Below are positions 15,589 through 23,752 of a stretch of DNA of 64,000 nt, in pieces (positions within the stretch are counted from its first letter, which is position 1; each line of letters opens with the position of its first letter). The DNA comes from Amycolatopsis sp. DSM 110486 (GTDB lineage Bacteria; Actinomycetota; Actinomycetes; Mycobacteriales; Pseudonocardiaceae), in the NCBI RefSeq assembly GCF_019468465.1, contig NZ_CP080519.1, positions 2,371,001 to 2,435,000 on the forward strand. Direction: 5' to 3'. The notes under the pieces are model-generated. The model had not been told where the DNA came from, made no database searches, and was given only the letters and a program-made list of their open reading frames with translations. Made by a program: the position numbers and the translations under genes.

Positions 15589-17355
15589 ATGGCAGAAGGC
15601 ATCTCCCGTCGACGGCTGTTCAAAGCGACCGCAGCCACGGCAGCCACAGCAGCCACCGCGGCCATCCCGGCGACTGCGGCCCGAGCGCAAACCGACGTAG
15701 ACCTCCGCACCTTCCCCTCGCCCGACCTCCCGCCCTACGTCGACGAGCTCCCGATCCCGCAGACCATCCGCGGCGACCACCGCCTCGCCATGGCCGAGTC
15801 CACCCACCGCTTCCACCGCGACCTCGCCCCCGCGCCCACCTGGTCCTACGGCGGCGCCGAATACCTCGGGCCCACCATCGAGGCCCACGCGAACCAGCGC
15901 CTCGAGCTGACGTTCGACAACAAGCTCGGCCGGCACCTCTTCGCGGAAGACGTCGACCCCACGCTCGACGGTGCGTCCGAGGAAAGCCGCGTCAAACCCC
16001 ACACTTCGGTCCACCTGCACGGCGCCGTCACGCCGCCCGAGATCGACGGCCACCCGATGGACGTCTTCCTCCCCGGCGAGCACCGCACCTACCGCCACGA
16101 AAACCGCCAGCCCGCCGCCGGCCTCTGGTACCACGACCACGGCATGGGCCTCACGCGCCTGAACGTCCACGCGGGACTCGCGGGCATGTACCTCCTGCGC
16201 GACGAAGGCGACACCGGCGACCGCACCAACGCGTGGCACCTGCCCAGCGGCGAGTTCGAACTACCGCTGATCCTGGCCGATCGCCGCTTCCACGCCGACG
16301 GCTCGCTCAACTACCGCACCCTGACCCTCGTCCCGCAGGGTCACTGGGACGGCGGCCAGATCGGCGACCGCATGACGGTCAACGGCAAGGTGTCGCCGTA
16401 CACGAACGTCGCCCGCGGCCAGTACCGGTTCCGGGTGCTCAACGCGTCGAACTTCCGCGCCTACCACTTGTTCTTCCGCGACCGCCGCCCGTTCCACGTG
16501 ATCGGCAACGACGCCGGCCTGCTCGACACGCCCGTCGTCACCACCGACGTCCGCCTCACGCCCGGCGAGCGCGCCGACCTCGTGGTCGACTTCTCGGACC
16601 TCGAAAAGGGCGAACACGTCGACCTCATCAACGACCAACGCGAAGCCGCGCTCATCGCCCTCGTCACGGGCGCGCAGCCGCTGCCCGACGTCGTGCGTTT
16701 CACCAGCACTGGCGCGAAAGGTCACCAGCAGGCGCTGCCGACTCGCCTGCGCGTCACGAAAAAACCGTCGGCGCCCGACCGCCGCCGCGTCGTCACGCTC
16801 ACCCAGGACCTCAAGCTCACGCGCTGGCCGCCGGTCGGCATGTCGCTCAACAACCTGTGCTTCGAGGACGATCCGATCGCCATGCCGCGCCAGGGAACCA
16901 CGGAGCTGTGGGAGGTCGTGAACCTCACCATCGAGGACCACCCCGTGCACCTGCACCTGGTGAACCTGCACCTGCTCAACCGACAGATGTTCGACCCGGT
17001 CGCCTATTCACTAGCGAACCCGCGCCCGCCGATGCACACGGAGTGGGCGCCGCCGCCGGATGACTTCCTCCTCGGCGCACCCCAGCCGCCCGCGCCGTGG
17101 GAGGCGGGGCCGAAGGACACCGTGAACTGCCCGCAGAACACCGTCACGCGCTTCCTCGTGCACTTCCCGACGGCCGACGAGCTCGGCTTCGACCCGGACG
17201 CGACGTTCACCCCGGCCCGGCACGCGATGTCCGGCATGACCATGGCCGAGCACGACATGGACATGGACATGGACCTCCAGGGCTACGTCTGGCACTGCCA
17301 CATCCTCGACCACGAAGACGACTGCATGATGGCGCGCTACCGCCTCGTCCAGTAA
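15589..17355 (+). CDS. Tat-exported multicopper oxidase (laccase/CotA-like)
   Basis: 588 residues. The N-terminus ISRRRLFKATAATAAT is a twin-arginine signal followed by an Ala-Thr repeat and a likely cut after AARAQ, so the enzyme folds with copper before export. All four copper-binding blocks are present: HLHG (about 142), WYHDHG (183), HPVHLHL (451) and WHCHILDHE (568). These supply type 1, 2 and 3 copper ligands. A methionine-rich loop (MSGMTMAEHDMDMDMDM-like, about 544-563) just before the last block could hold extra copper, as in cuprous oxidases. The substrate may be phenols, bilirubin-like compounds or Cu(I). Confidence 0.9.
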   Translation: MAEGISRRRLFKATAATAATAATAAIPATAARAQTDVDLRTFPSPDLPPYVDELPIPQTIRGDHRLAMAESTHRFHRDLAPAPTWSYGGAEYLGPTIEAHANQRLELTFDNKLGRHLFAEDVDPTLDGASEESRVKPHTSVHLHGAVTPPEIDGHPMDVFLPGEHRTYRHENRQPAAGLWYHDHGMGLTRLNVHAGLAGMYLLRDEGDTGDRTNAWHLPSGEFELPLILADRRFHADGSLNYRTLTLVPQGHWDGGQIGDRMTVNGKVSPYTNVARGQYRFRVLNASNFRAYHLFFRDRRPFHVIGNDAGLLDTPVVTTDVRLTPGERADLVVDFSDLEKGEHVDLINDQREAALIALVTGAQPLPDVVRFTSTGAKGHQQALPTRLRVTKKPSAPDRRRVVTLTQDLKLTRWPPVGMSLNNLCFEDDPIAMPRQGTTELWEVVNLTIEDHPVHLHLVNLHLLNRQMFDPVAYSLANPRPPMHTEWAPPPDDFLLGAPQPPAPWEAGPKDTVNCPQNTVTRFLVHFPTADELGFDPDATFTPARHAMSGMTMAEHDMDMDMDLQGYVWHCHILDHEDDCMMARYRLVQ

Positions 17356-17367
17356 CCGAAAACGCGA

Positions 17368-17400
17368 GAAGCCGGACCTCCCGACAGGAGGTCCGGCTTC
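17368..17400. terminator. bidirectional terminator
   Basis: A perfect 14-bp stem, GAAGCCGGACCTCC at 17368-17381 with 17387-17400, and a five-base loop, between two convergent genes (oxidase and NDH-2). Confidence 0.85.
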
Positions 17401-17415
17401 AGCGGAGGAACGAAC

Positions 17416-18741
17416 TCAGCCCTTCGAAACCCGGGCGAACTCTTCCTTCGGGTTGTTGATCTGCCCGAGCGAGATCACCTCACGGCGGAACAGGCCGCCG
17501 AGCATCCAGTCGAACAGGATGCGGGTCTTGCGGTTCCACGTCGGCATCGCCTTGAGGTGGTACGCGCGGTGGAAGAGCCAGGCCGGGAAGCCCTTGATCC
17601 TCAGGTTCAGCGCGTCGGCGACACCCTTGTGCAGGCCGAGGCTAGCGACCGCACCGAGGTTCTTGTGGAAGTAGTCCTTCGGCTGGCCACCGCGCAGGAC
17701 CTTGATGATGTTCTTGGCCAGCAGCGTCGCCTGGCGCACGGCGTGCTGCGCGTTGGGCGGGCACGTGGCCGTCGGGTCCTGCTCGGTACGCGAGAGGTCG
17801 GGGATCGCGGCGTTGTCGCCCGCCGTCCACACCTCGGGGTGGCCGACGACCTGCATCGCGGCGGTGGCCTCGACGCGGCCGCGCTTGTCGAGCGGAAGGT
17901 CGGAGTCGGCGAGCACCGGGTTGGCCTTCACACCGGCCGTCCAGATGAGCGTATCGGTGTCGAACTCGGTGCCGTCCGAGAGCACGACGTGGCCGTTTTC
18001 GAACGACTTCGCCGCCGTCGACAGGTAGACCTCGATGCCGCGCTTCTCCAGCTGCTGCACCGTGTACACACCGAGCGTCTCGCGGACCTCGGGCAGGATC
18101 CGCCCGGCGGCCTCGACGAGCACCCAGCGGATGTCTGCGGGCTTGATGTTCGGGTAGTAGTTCTCCACCGCGAACCGGGTCATGTCCTCGAGCTCGGCCA
18201 GCGCCTCGATGCCGGCGAAGCCGCCGCCGACGACCGTGAAGGTCAGCAGGCGCTTGCGCAGCTCGGGGTCGAGCGTGCTCGCCGCCTCGTCGAGCTTGGT
18301 CATGATGTGGTTGCGCAGGTAGATGGCCTCGCCGATGGTCTTGAAGGCGATGCCCTGCTCCGCCAGGCCCGGGATCGGGAGGATGCGGGCGACGGCGCCG
18401 AGCGCGACCACGAGCACGTCGTAGTTCAGCGTCTCGATGTGGCCGTCGGCGGCCTCGACCGTGACGGCCTTGCGCTCGTTCTCGATCTTCGTCACGCGCG
18501 CGGTGAGCACGTGGCAGCGCTTGAGCACGCGGCGCAGGGGCACCACCACGTGACGGGGTTCGATCGCGCCGGCCGCAGCCTCGGGCAGGAAGGGCGCGTA
18601 GGTCATGTGCGGCTGAGGGTCAACGACGGTCACGGAGGCCTCGTTGGCGCGCAGCATCTTCTGGAGCCCGTACGCCGTGTACAGGCCGACGTAACCACCA
18701 CCGAGGATGAGGATCCGAGTCGGTTCCGACTTAGCAGCCAT
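17416..18741 (-). CDS. ndh: type II NADH dehydrogenase
   Basis: 441 residues from ATG 18741 (GGAGA upstream). Motifs: ILILGGGYVGLYTAYGLQK for FAD, LTFTVVGGGFAGIEALAEL for NADH, and VWTAGDNAAIPDL near residue 300. The C-terminal part (AYHLKAMPTWNRKTRILFDW and GGLFRREVISLGQ) is the amphipathic membrane-anchoring region of actinobacterial Ndh. It passes electrons from NADH to menaquinone without pumping protons. The better match to mycobacterial Ndh of the two copies in this window. Confidence 0.9.
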   Translation of the reverse strand: MAAKSEPTRILILGGGYVGLYTAYGLQKMLRANEASVTVVDPQPHMTYAPFLPEAAAGAIEPRHVVVPLRRVLKRCHVLTARVTKIENERKAVTVEAADGHIETLNYDVLVVALGAVARILPIPGLAEQGIAFKTIGEAIYLRNHIMTKLDEAASTLDPELRKRLLTFTVVGGGFAGIEALAELEDMTRFAVENYYPNIKPADIRWVLVEAAGRILPEVRETLGVYTVQQLEKRGIEVYLSTAAKSFENGHVVLSDGTEFDTDTLIWTAGVKANPVLADSDLPLDKRGRVEATAAMQVVGHPEVWTAGDNAAIPDLSRTEQDPTATCPPNAQHAVRQATLLAKNIIKVLRGGQPKDYFHKNLGAVASLGLHKGVADALNLRIKGFPAWLFHRAYHLKAMPTWNRKTRILFDWMLGGLFRREVISLGQINNPKEEFARVSKG

Positions 18742-18825
18742 GTCTCCATAGTCGCACTTGCCGAGCCGTATCGCTCGGGTACCCCGCCCTGCTGTGACCA
18801 GCGTCGCCATGCAGGCGGTAACGAT

Positions 18826-19512
18826 TCAGAAGAGGCCGGCGGCCCTGGCCGCGGAGGCGAACACGTCACACACCATCGCGTGAGTCACACGGCCCGTCTG
18901 GACATTACGGGGTGACACGTGGTAGCAGCCGTGCAGCTGTAAGTCACCGAGCTCGACGACGGCCCCGTGGCCGAACGCCGGCCGCGGCGACGGCACCGGC
19001 CGGCCCGCCTCGGCGAGCACCGGCAGCAGCGCCTGCCAGCCGAACGCGCCGAGCACCACGACGGCCTTCAAGGTCGGGTGCAGGAGCCTCAGCTCGTCGG
19101 CGAGCCAGTGGCGGCAGGTGTCGCGCTCGGCCGGCGTCGGCTTGTTCTCGGGCGGCGCGCAGCGGACGGGTGAGACGAGGCGGGTGCCGCGCAGGGTGAG
19201 GCCGTCGTGCTTGTCAGTGGACGTGGGCTGCGACACCAGCCCCACCTCGTGCAGCACGCGGAACAGGAAGTCACCCGACGGGTCGCCGGTGAACATCCGC
19301 CCGGTGCGGTTGCCGCCGTGCGCCGAGGGCGCGAGCCCGACCACGGCCAGCGCCGCGTCCGCCGGCCCGAAGCCGGGCACGGGCTTGGCCCAGTACTCGT
19401 CGTCGAGGTAGGCGGCCCGCTTGGTGAGCGCCACGTTTTCGCGCCACGCCACCAGCCGCGGGCACGCGCGGCACCCGGTGACGGCGGCGTCGAGCTCCGC
19501 GAGCGTGTCCAT
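18826..19512 (-). CDS. family 5 uracil-DNA glycosylase (UDGb)
   Basis: 228 residues. ATG 19512 overlaps the upstream stop as TGATG. The active-site block GLAPSAHGGNRTGRMFTGD (about 61-79) and the second motif HVSPRNVQTGRV match UDGb, which removes uracil and some deaminated purines. Four cysteines for an iron-sulphur cluster are visible: CRACPR near residue 14-17, and SPVRCAPPENK and ERDTC further on. The partner gene encodes endonuclease V, so the operon is devoted to deamination damage, a sensible need in a GC-rich genome. Confidence 0.88.
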   Translation of the reverse strand: MDTLAELDAAVTGCRACPRLVAWRENVALTKRAAYLDDEYWAKPVPGFGPADAALAVVGLAPSAHGGNRTGRMFTGDPSGDFLFRVLHEVGLVSQPTSTDKHDGLTLRGTRLVSPVRCAPPENKPTPAERDTCRHWLADELRLLHPTLKAVVVLGAFGWQALLPVLAEAGRPVPSPRPAFGHGAVVELGDLQLHGCYHVSPRNVQTGRVTHAMVCDVFASAARAAGLF

Positions 19513-20168
19513 CAGCGGCCGGCCAGAGCCGCGCGGCACAGGTGGTCGGCCGCGCGCGTCGTCTCGGGCAGGCGGTAGCGCGGGGTCAACGCGAGCGTCA
19601 GCCGGCAGGCGTGGTCGAGGCTGATCAGGTGGCCCGCGGACACGTAAACCGGTTTCACACCGGGCCTCGTGCGCACGACGGCGCCGAGCTGCTCGTCGCC
19701 GTCCAGCAGCGGCGCGGTGTCGCCGCGTTCCGGGCCGGGCTCCGCGTGCGTGCCGACGAGCCGCGTCTTGCCGACGCCGAAGGCCGGGATCCCCGTGAGC
19801 ACGCCGAGGTGGCACGCGAGCCCGAAGCGCCGCGGGTGGGCGAGGCCGTGGCCGTCGCATGCGAATACCTCGGGCGGGTGCGTGAGCGCCGCGATGGCGT
19901 CGAGCAGCGGCGGCAGCTCGCGGAAGGCGAACAGGCCCGGCTCGTACGGGAAGGTGACCTCGCCCGTGATCACGCGTTCCTCGACCACGCGCAGGTCGTC
20001 GAGGGCCAGCGTGACCGCGGCCGCGGCGATGCGCGTGCCGGCCGGGTCGTAGGCGACGTCGAGGCCGGTCACCGTCGCCGGCGCCGGGCAGGCGTCGGTG
20101 AGGTCCACGCGGCCGCGGAGCGCGTCCTGGACCTCGCGGGCCTCGGGAATCGTGACGGGCCAGCGCAT
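19512..20168 (-). CDS. nfi: endonuclease V (deoxyinosine 3'-endonuclease)
   Basis: 218 residues. Family marks: VTGLDVAYDPAGTRIAAAAV with the metal-binding Asp, VTFPYEPGLFAFRELP, and FACDGHGLAHPRRFGLACHLG with the second metal ligand. It nicks DNA one base 3' to inosine, starting repair of deaminated adenine. Cotranscribed with and coupled to the UDGb gene. Divergent from the S10 peptidase gene with about 50 bases between starts. Confidence 0.92.
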   Translation of the reverse strand: MRWPVTIPEAREVQDALRGRVDLTDACPAPATVTGLDVAYDPAGTRIAAAAVTLALDDLRVVEERVITGEVTFPYEPGLFAFRELPPLLDAIAALTHPPEVFACDGHGLAHPRRFGLACHLGVLTGIPAFGVGKTRLVGTHAEPGPERGDTAPLLDGDEQLGAVVRTRPGVKPVYVSAGHLISLDHACRLTLALTPRYRLPETTRAADHLCRAALAGR

Positions 20169-20218
20169 TCCGCCAGCTTTCCACAGCCGTCCCCAGCCCG
20201 GTTGGCTAAGTTGGGTCC

Positions 20219-21703
20219 ATGTCGGACACCACCGAAGAGACCCCCGAAAAGCCGGCCACGGCGGAGAAGCCGCCGGAGCCCGTCGACGACCTCGTGACCA
20301 CGCACCACACGCTCACGGTCAAACGCCGCAAACTGGCCTACACCGCTCAGGCCGGGCGCGTGGTGCTGCGCCAAGAGGTGCTGAAGGACGGCAAGTCGGA
20401 GGGCCACAAGCCCAAGGCCGAGGTGTTCCTCACCGCCTACACGCTCGACGACGCCGAGCCGGGCTCGCGCCCGGTCACGTTCGCGTTCAACGGCGGCCCC
20501 GGCTCGTCCAGCATCTGGCTGCACATGGGCCTGCTGGGCCCGCGGCGGGTGCTCTCGGGTGACGTCGACGACCTGGTCGCGCCCCCGTACGGCCTCGACG
20601 ACAACAGCGAGACCCTGCTTCAGCACAGCGACCTCGTGTTCATCGACCCGGTCTCCACGGGCTACTCGCGCGTGACCGAGGGCGGCGAGTCGAAGGACTA
20701 CACCGGGTTCCAGGAGGACATCGACTCGGTCGCCGAGATCATCCGGCTGTGGGTCTCGCGCAACGGACGCTGGCTGTCGCCGAAGTTCCTCGCCGGCGAG
20801 TCGTACGGCACGCTGCGCGCGGCCGCGCTGGCCGGGCACCTGCAGGACCGCTACGGCCTGTACCTCAACGGCCTGCTGCTCATCTCGTCCGTGCTCGACA
20901 TGGGCACGCTGCGCTTCCACGAGGGCAACGACCTGCCGTACTCGCTCTACGTGCCAACCTACGCGGCCATCGCGCACTACCACGGCTTCCACGGCGACCG
21001 CCCCCTCGACGACGTCCTGGCCGACGCCGAGGACTTCGCGGCCAAGGAACTGCCGTGGGCCCTGGCGCGCGGTGCGCGGCTGTCCACTCAGGACCGCGCG
21101 GAGACCGTGGCCACGCTGGCTTCGCTGACGGGGCTTTCGGAGTCCTATGTGGACCGGGTCAACCTGCGGATCGAGCACGTGCGCTTCTTCACGGAGCTCC
21201 TGCGCGACCGCGGCCTGCTCGTCGGGCGTATGGACGGCCGGTTCACCACGTGGGAGGTCGACGGCGGCCGCGAGCACATGAGCGACGACGCGTCGATCTC
21301 GCGCATCATCGGCGCGTACTCGGCCGGCTTCAACCACTACATCCGCGACGAGCTCGAGTACAAGAACGACCTGCCGTACGAGATCCTGTCCGGCGATGTC
21401 TTCAAGGCGTGGTCGTACAAGGACTTCGAAGGCCGGTTCGTGTCCGTTGTGGACTCCGTGAGCGCCGCCATGCGGGCGAACCCGCACCTGAAGGTCCACG
21501 TCGCGTTCGGTCATTACGACGGCGCCACGGCATACTTCGCGAGTGAGCACGTGCTCGCCCACCTGCAGATCCCGGACGACCTGCGCGACAACATCGAGAC
21601 GGCCTACTACCCGGCCGGACACATGATGTACGTGCACGAACCGACGCGGATCCAGCAGTCGAAGGATCTGGGGAAGTTCGTGAAGTCGGCTTCGAACCGG
21701 TGA
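20219..21703 (+). CDS. S10-family serine carboxypeptidase-like protein
   Basis: 494 residues. The alpha/beta-hydrolase fold of family S10 is shown by the substrate-binding FAFNGGPGSSSIWLHMGLLG (about 90-109), the nucleophile motif FLAGESYGTLRAA (about 194) and a C-terminal PAGHMMYVHEP supplying the histidine. There is no signal peptide; the first 20 residues are Glu/Pro/Lys-rich, so it may be cytoplasmic, unlike the secreted or vacuolar eukaryotic forms. It probably removes C-terminal amino acids from peptides. Confidence 0.85.
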   Translation: MSDTTEETPEKPATAEKPPEPVDDLVTTHHTLTVKRRKLAYTAQAGRVVLRQEVLKDGKSEGHKPKAEVFLTAYTLDDAEPGSRPVTFAFNGGPGSSSIWLHMGLLGPRRVLSGDVDDLVAPPYGLDDNSETLLQHSDLVFIDPVSTGYSRVTEGGESKDYTGFQEDIDSVAEIIRLWVSRNGRWLSPKFLAGESYGTLRAAALAGHLQDRYGLYLNGLLLISSVLDMGTLRFHEGNDLPYSLYVPTYAAIAHYHGFHGDRPLDDVLADAEDFAAKELPWALARGARLSTQDRAETVATLASLTGLSESYVDRVNLRIEHVRFFTELLRDRGLLVGRMDGRFTTWEVDGGREHMSDDASISRIIGAYSAGFNHYIRDELEYKNDLPYEILSGDVFKAWSYKDFEGRFVSVVDSVSAAMRANPHLKVHVAFGHYDGATAYFASEHVLAHLQIPDDLRDNIETAYYPAGHMMYVHEPTRIQQSKDLGKFVKSASNR

Positions 21704-21731
21704 TTCTTTCGAGTCGTTCGGGTCTTTCGGT

Positions 21732-22595
21732 CTAGAGGACGAGGTCGGCCAGCCGGTCGACCTCGTCCGGATCGGCCACGGTCGGCGTGAACGTGAGCTC
21801 GTTGAGCCCGGCTGCCTCGAAGTCCCGCACGATCGCCCTGATCTTCTCCGGCGTCCGCACGGCTCCGTCGGCGATCGTGTCGGCGTGGTCTCCGGCGTAG
21901 GCGTAGTAGGAGCGCAGGTACTCGTCGCCGCTGTCGGGTTGTGCCGCCGAGAAGTACGCCAACCCGAGCAACCGCGGCTCGCCGACCCGGCCGGCTTCCG
22001 CCCACGCGTCGCGGATTTCCCTGACCGTCGGCTCCGCCCGCGCCGGCCCACCACCGGCGCCGGTCCACCCGGCCGCGTGCTCGACTGTCCGCCGCACTGC
22101 CCGCTTGCTGTGCCCACCGATCAGGATCGGAATCCCCGGCGGCTCCGGCACCACGGCCCTCTTCTCGCCCGGAAAGTCGCCGTCGGCCACGGCTTCACCA
22201 CGCCACGCCTGCTTGAGGTAGCTCAACTGCCGGTCGAACGCCGCCCCGCGCCCGGCGAAATCCCGCTCCGCCGGCAGGTAGTCCGACTCGCGCGCACCCA
22301 CGCCGAGCCCGAGCGTCAGCCGCCCTTCCGACAACGACGCCACGGTGCCGGCCACTTTCGCCAGGACCGCGTCCGGGTACGTCGGCCCCAGCACGGCGTT
22401 GGTGACCAGCCCGATCCCGCTCGTCGCCCCGGCCACGCCGGCCAGCGCCGTCAACGAGTCCAGCGACGGGTACGCCACCCGCCCGATCGTGGACACGAAG
22501 GCAAACCCGCGCTCCTCCGCCCGGCGTGCCCACTCGAGCACCAACGGTCCACTCGTGCCGGGCACCGTGTTGGGAATTCCGATACCGATCCGCAT
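21732..22595 (-). CDS. LLM-class flavin/F420-dependent oxidoreductase
   Basis: 287 residues, TIM-barrel luciferase-like. It starts MRIGIGIPNTVPGTSGPLVLEWAR; SEGRLTLGLGVGARESDY and the later GIPILIGGHSKRAVRRTVEH are the usual cofactor-side motifs. The cofactor (FMN or F420) and substrate cannot be decided. No partner gene is evident. Confidence 0.83.
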   Translation of the reverse strand: MRIGIGIPNTVPGTSGPLVLEWARRAEERGFAFVSTIGRVAYPSLDSLTALAGVAGATSGIGLVTNAVLGPTYPDAVLAKVAGTVASLSEGRLTLGLGVGARESDYLPAERDFAGRGAAFDRQLSYLKQAWRGEAVADGDFPGEKRAVVPEPPGIPILIGGHSKRAVRRTVEHAAGWTGAGGGPARAEPTVREIRDAWAEAGRVGEPRLLGLAYFSAAQPDSGDEYLRSYYAYAGDHADTIADGAVRTPEKIRAIVRDFEAAGLNELTFTPTVADPDEVDRLADLVL

Positions 22596-22638
22596 GTCGC
22601 CAGTGTGCAGCCCTGGGCCGCCTGCCGCAGCGCTCGGC

Positions 22639-23604
22639 TCAGGGCACGAAAGCCGCGCCGACGCTCTGGTTGTTGGCCTCGATGAGGAACGAGTTGTGCG
22701 CCGCGTTGGCCGTGACCCTGGTGTACACCACGAAGTCGCGCGAACACGTCGCGACGATCGGAACGTTCGTCACCCAGGTGTTGATCTTGAAGTGGTGGAC
22801 GGTGTTCGTCACGGTCACGCCCGCGAGGGGACCGTTGGTGGTGGTGTTGCAGGGATTGCCGTTCGCGTCGAGCTGGTTCACCACGAGCTGCGTGCCCACC
22901 AGCGAGTTCGCGCCGTCCATCCGCGCACCCGCCGAGCGTTGGCACAGGCCGTTGTCCGCGTTGTAGCAGACGGTGATGTTCACATCGCCGATCGCCTGCA
23001 CGACCGTCGCCCCGGCGGGCGCGGTGAACGACACGGAGTTCGCGGTCGCCGCGGAGTTCACCAGCACCTTGCCGTTGAACGCCTGCTTCACGGCGGCGAT
23101 GGGCCCGTCGACGTCCTGTAGGTACGAGGAGGCGAGCACCGAGATGTGGCCGCTGACGTTCGCCGCGTGGTTCACGAACTGCGCATACACCGCACAGGTG
23201 AGCGCGCTGTCCGCCGGCGCGGTCACGAACCCGCGGGTGAGCAACGTCGTCGCGGTGTTCGCGAGCACGTTCTGCCCGCTCACCAGCTGCGCCGCGTTCA
23301 CGGTCTGCCCCGGCCGCCGGCAGTACACGAGGTGCGAAACCTCTGTGACCTGCGCGGCGTCGTCCACGTTCAGCTTGCTGCTGACGTACCGCGTCTCCCC
23401 GGCCGGCACGGTGACCGCCGCCCCGAGCGCCCGCGTGTGCTTCCCCGCGGCCGGCGTACTGGACGGATCACTCGCGTACCCGCCGGGCGCGGAAATCGGC
23501 ACGGTCGTCGCGGCGTTCGCCGCCCCGGCCCCGGCCAGGAGCCCCGCCACGACCATCCCGGCCACGGCCACCTTGGCCCACCCACCACAACGCACAGCCC
23601 CCAC
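22639..23604 (-). CDS. secreted protein of unknown function
   Basis: About 322 residues; GTG 23604 is used, though a TTG two codons earlier is possible. A clear Sec signal (VAVAGMVVAGLLAGAGAANAA) is followed by a Thr/Val/Asn-rich, presumably beta-rich, domain. Six cysteines are spread over the mature part (for example LVYCRRPG, LTCAVYAQF, VCYNADNGLC), suggesting disulphides. I do not recognise the family. It is read in the same direction as, and about 100 bases after, the S8 protease terminator. Confidence 0.7.
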   Translation of the reverse strand: MGAVRCGGWAKVAVAGMVVAGLLAGAGAANAATTVPISAPGGYASDPSSTPAAGKHTRALGAAVTVPAGETRYVSSKLNVDDAAQVTEVSHLVYCRRPGQTVNAAQLVSGQNVLANTATTLLTRGFVTAPADSALTCAVYAQFVNHAANVSGHISVLASSYLQDVDGPIAAVKQAFNGKVLVNSAATANSVSFTAPAGATVVQAIGDVNITVCYNADNGLCQRSAGARMDGANSLVGTQLVVNQLDANGNPCNTTTNGPLAGVTVTNTVHHFKINTWVTNVPIVATCSRDFVVYTRVTANAAHNSFLIEANNQSVGAAFVP

Positions 23605-23699
23605 CCCCAAGGCGCGGCACTCGACGCGCCGCCCCCATCGTTGGGCGCGCCGGTTTGCGGTGTCAATGCCCCTATTCGCGATTCACCACTTGGCGCGAA

Positions 23700-23740
23700 A
23701 CGGCCCTGTGCCAAGGCCGAAAACCTTGACACAGGGCCGT
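23700..23740 (-). terminator. hairpin after the S8 protease gene
   Basis: ACGGCCCTGTG pairs perfectly with CACAGGGCCGT, extended by CAAGG/CCTTG across one mismatch, with a seven-base loop. It starts 12 bases past the protease stop. Confidence 0.8.
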
Positions 23741-23752
23741 CAACCGCGAGAA

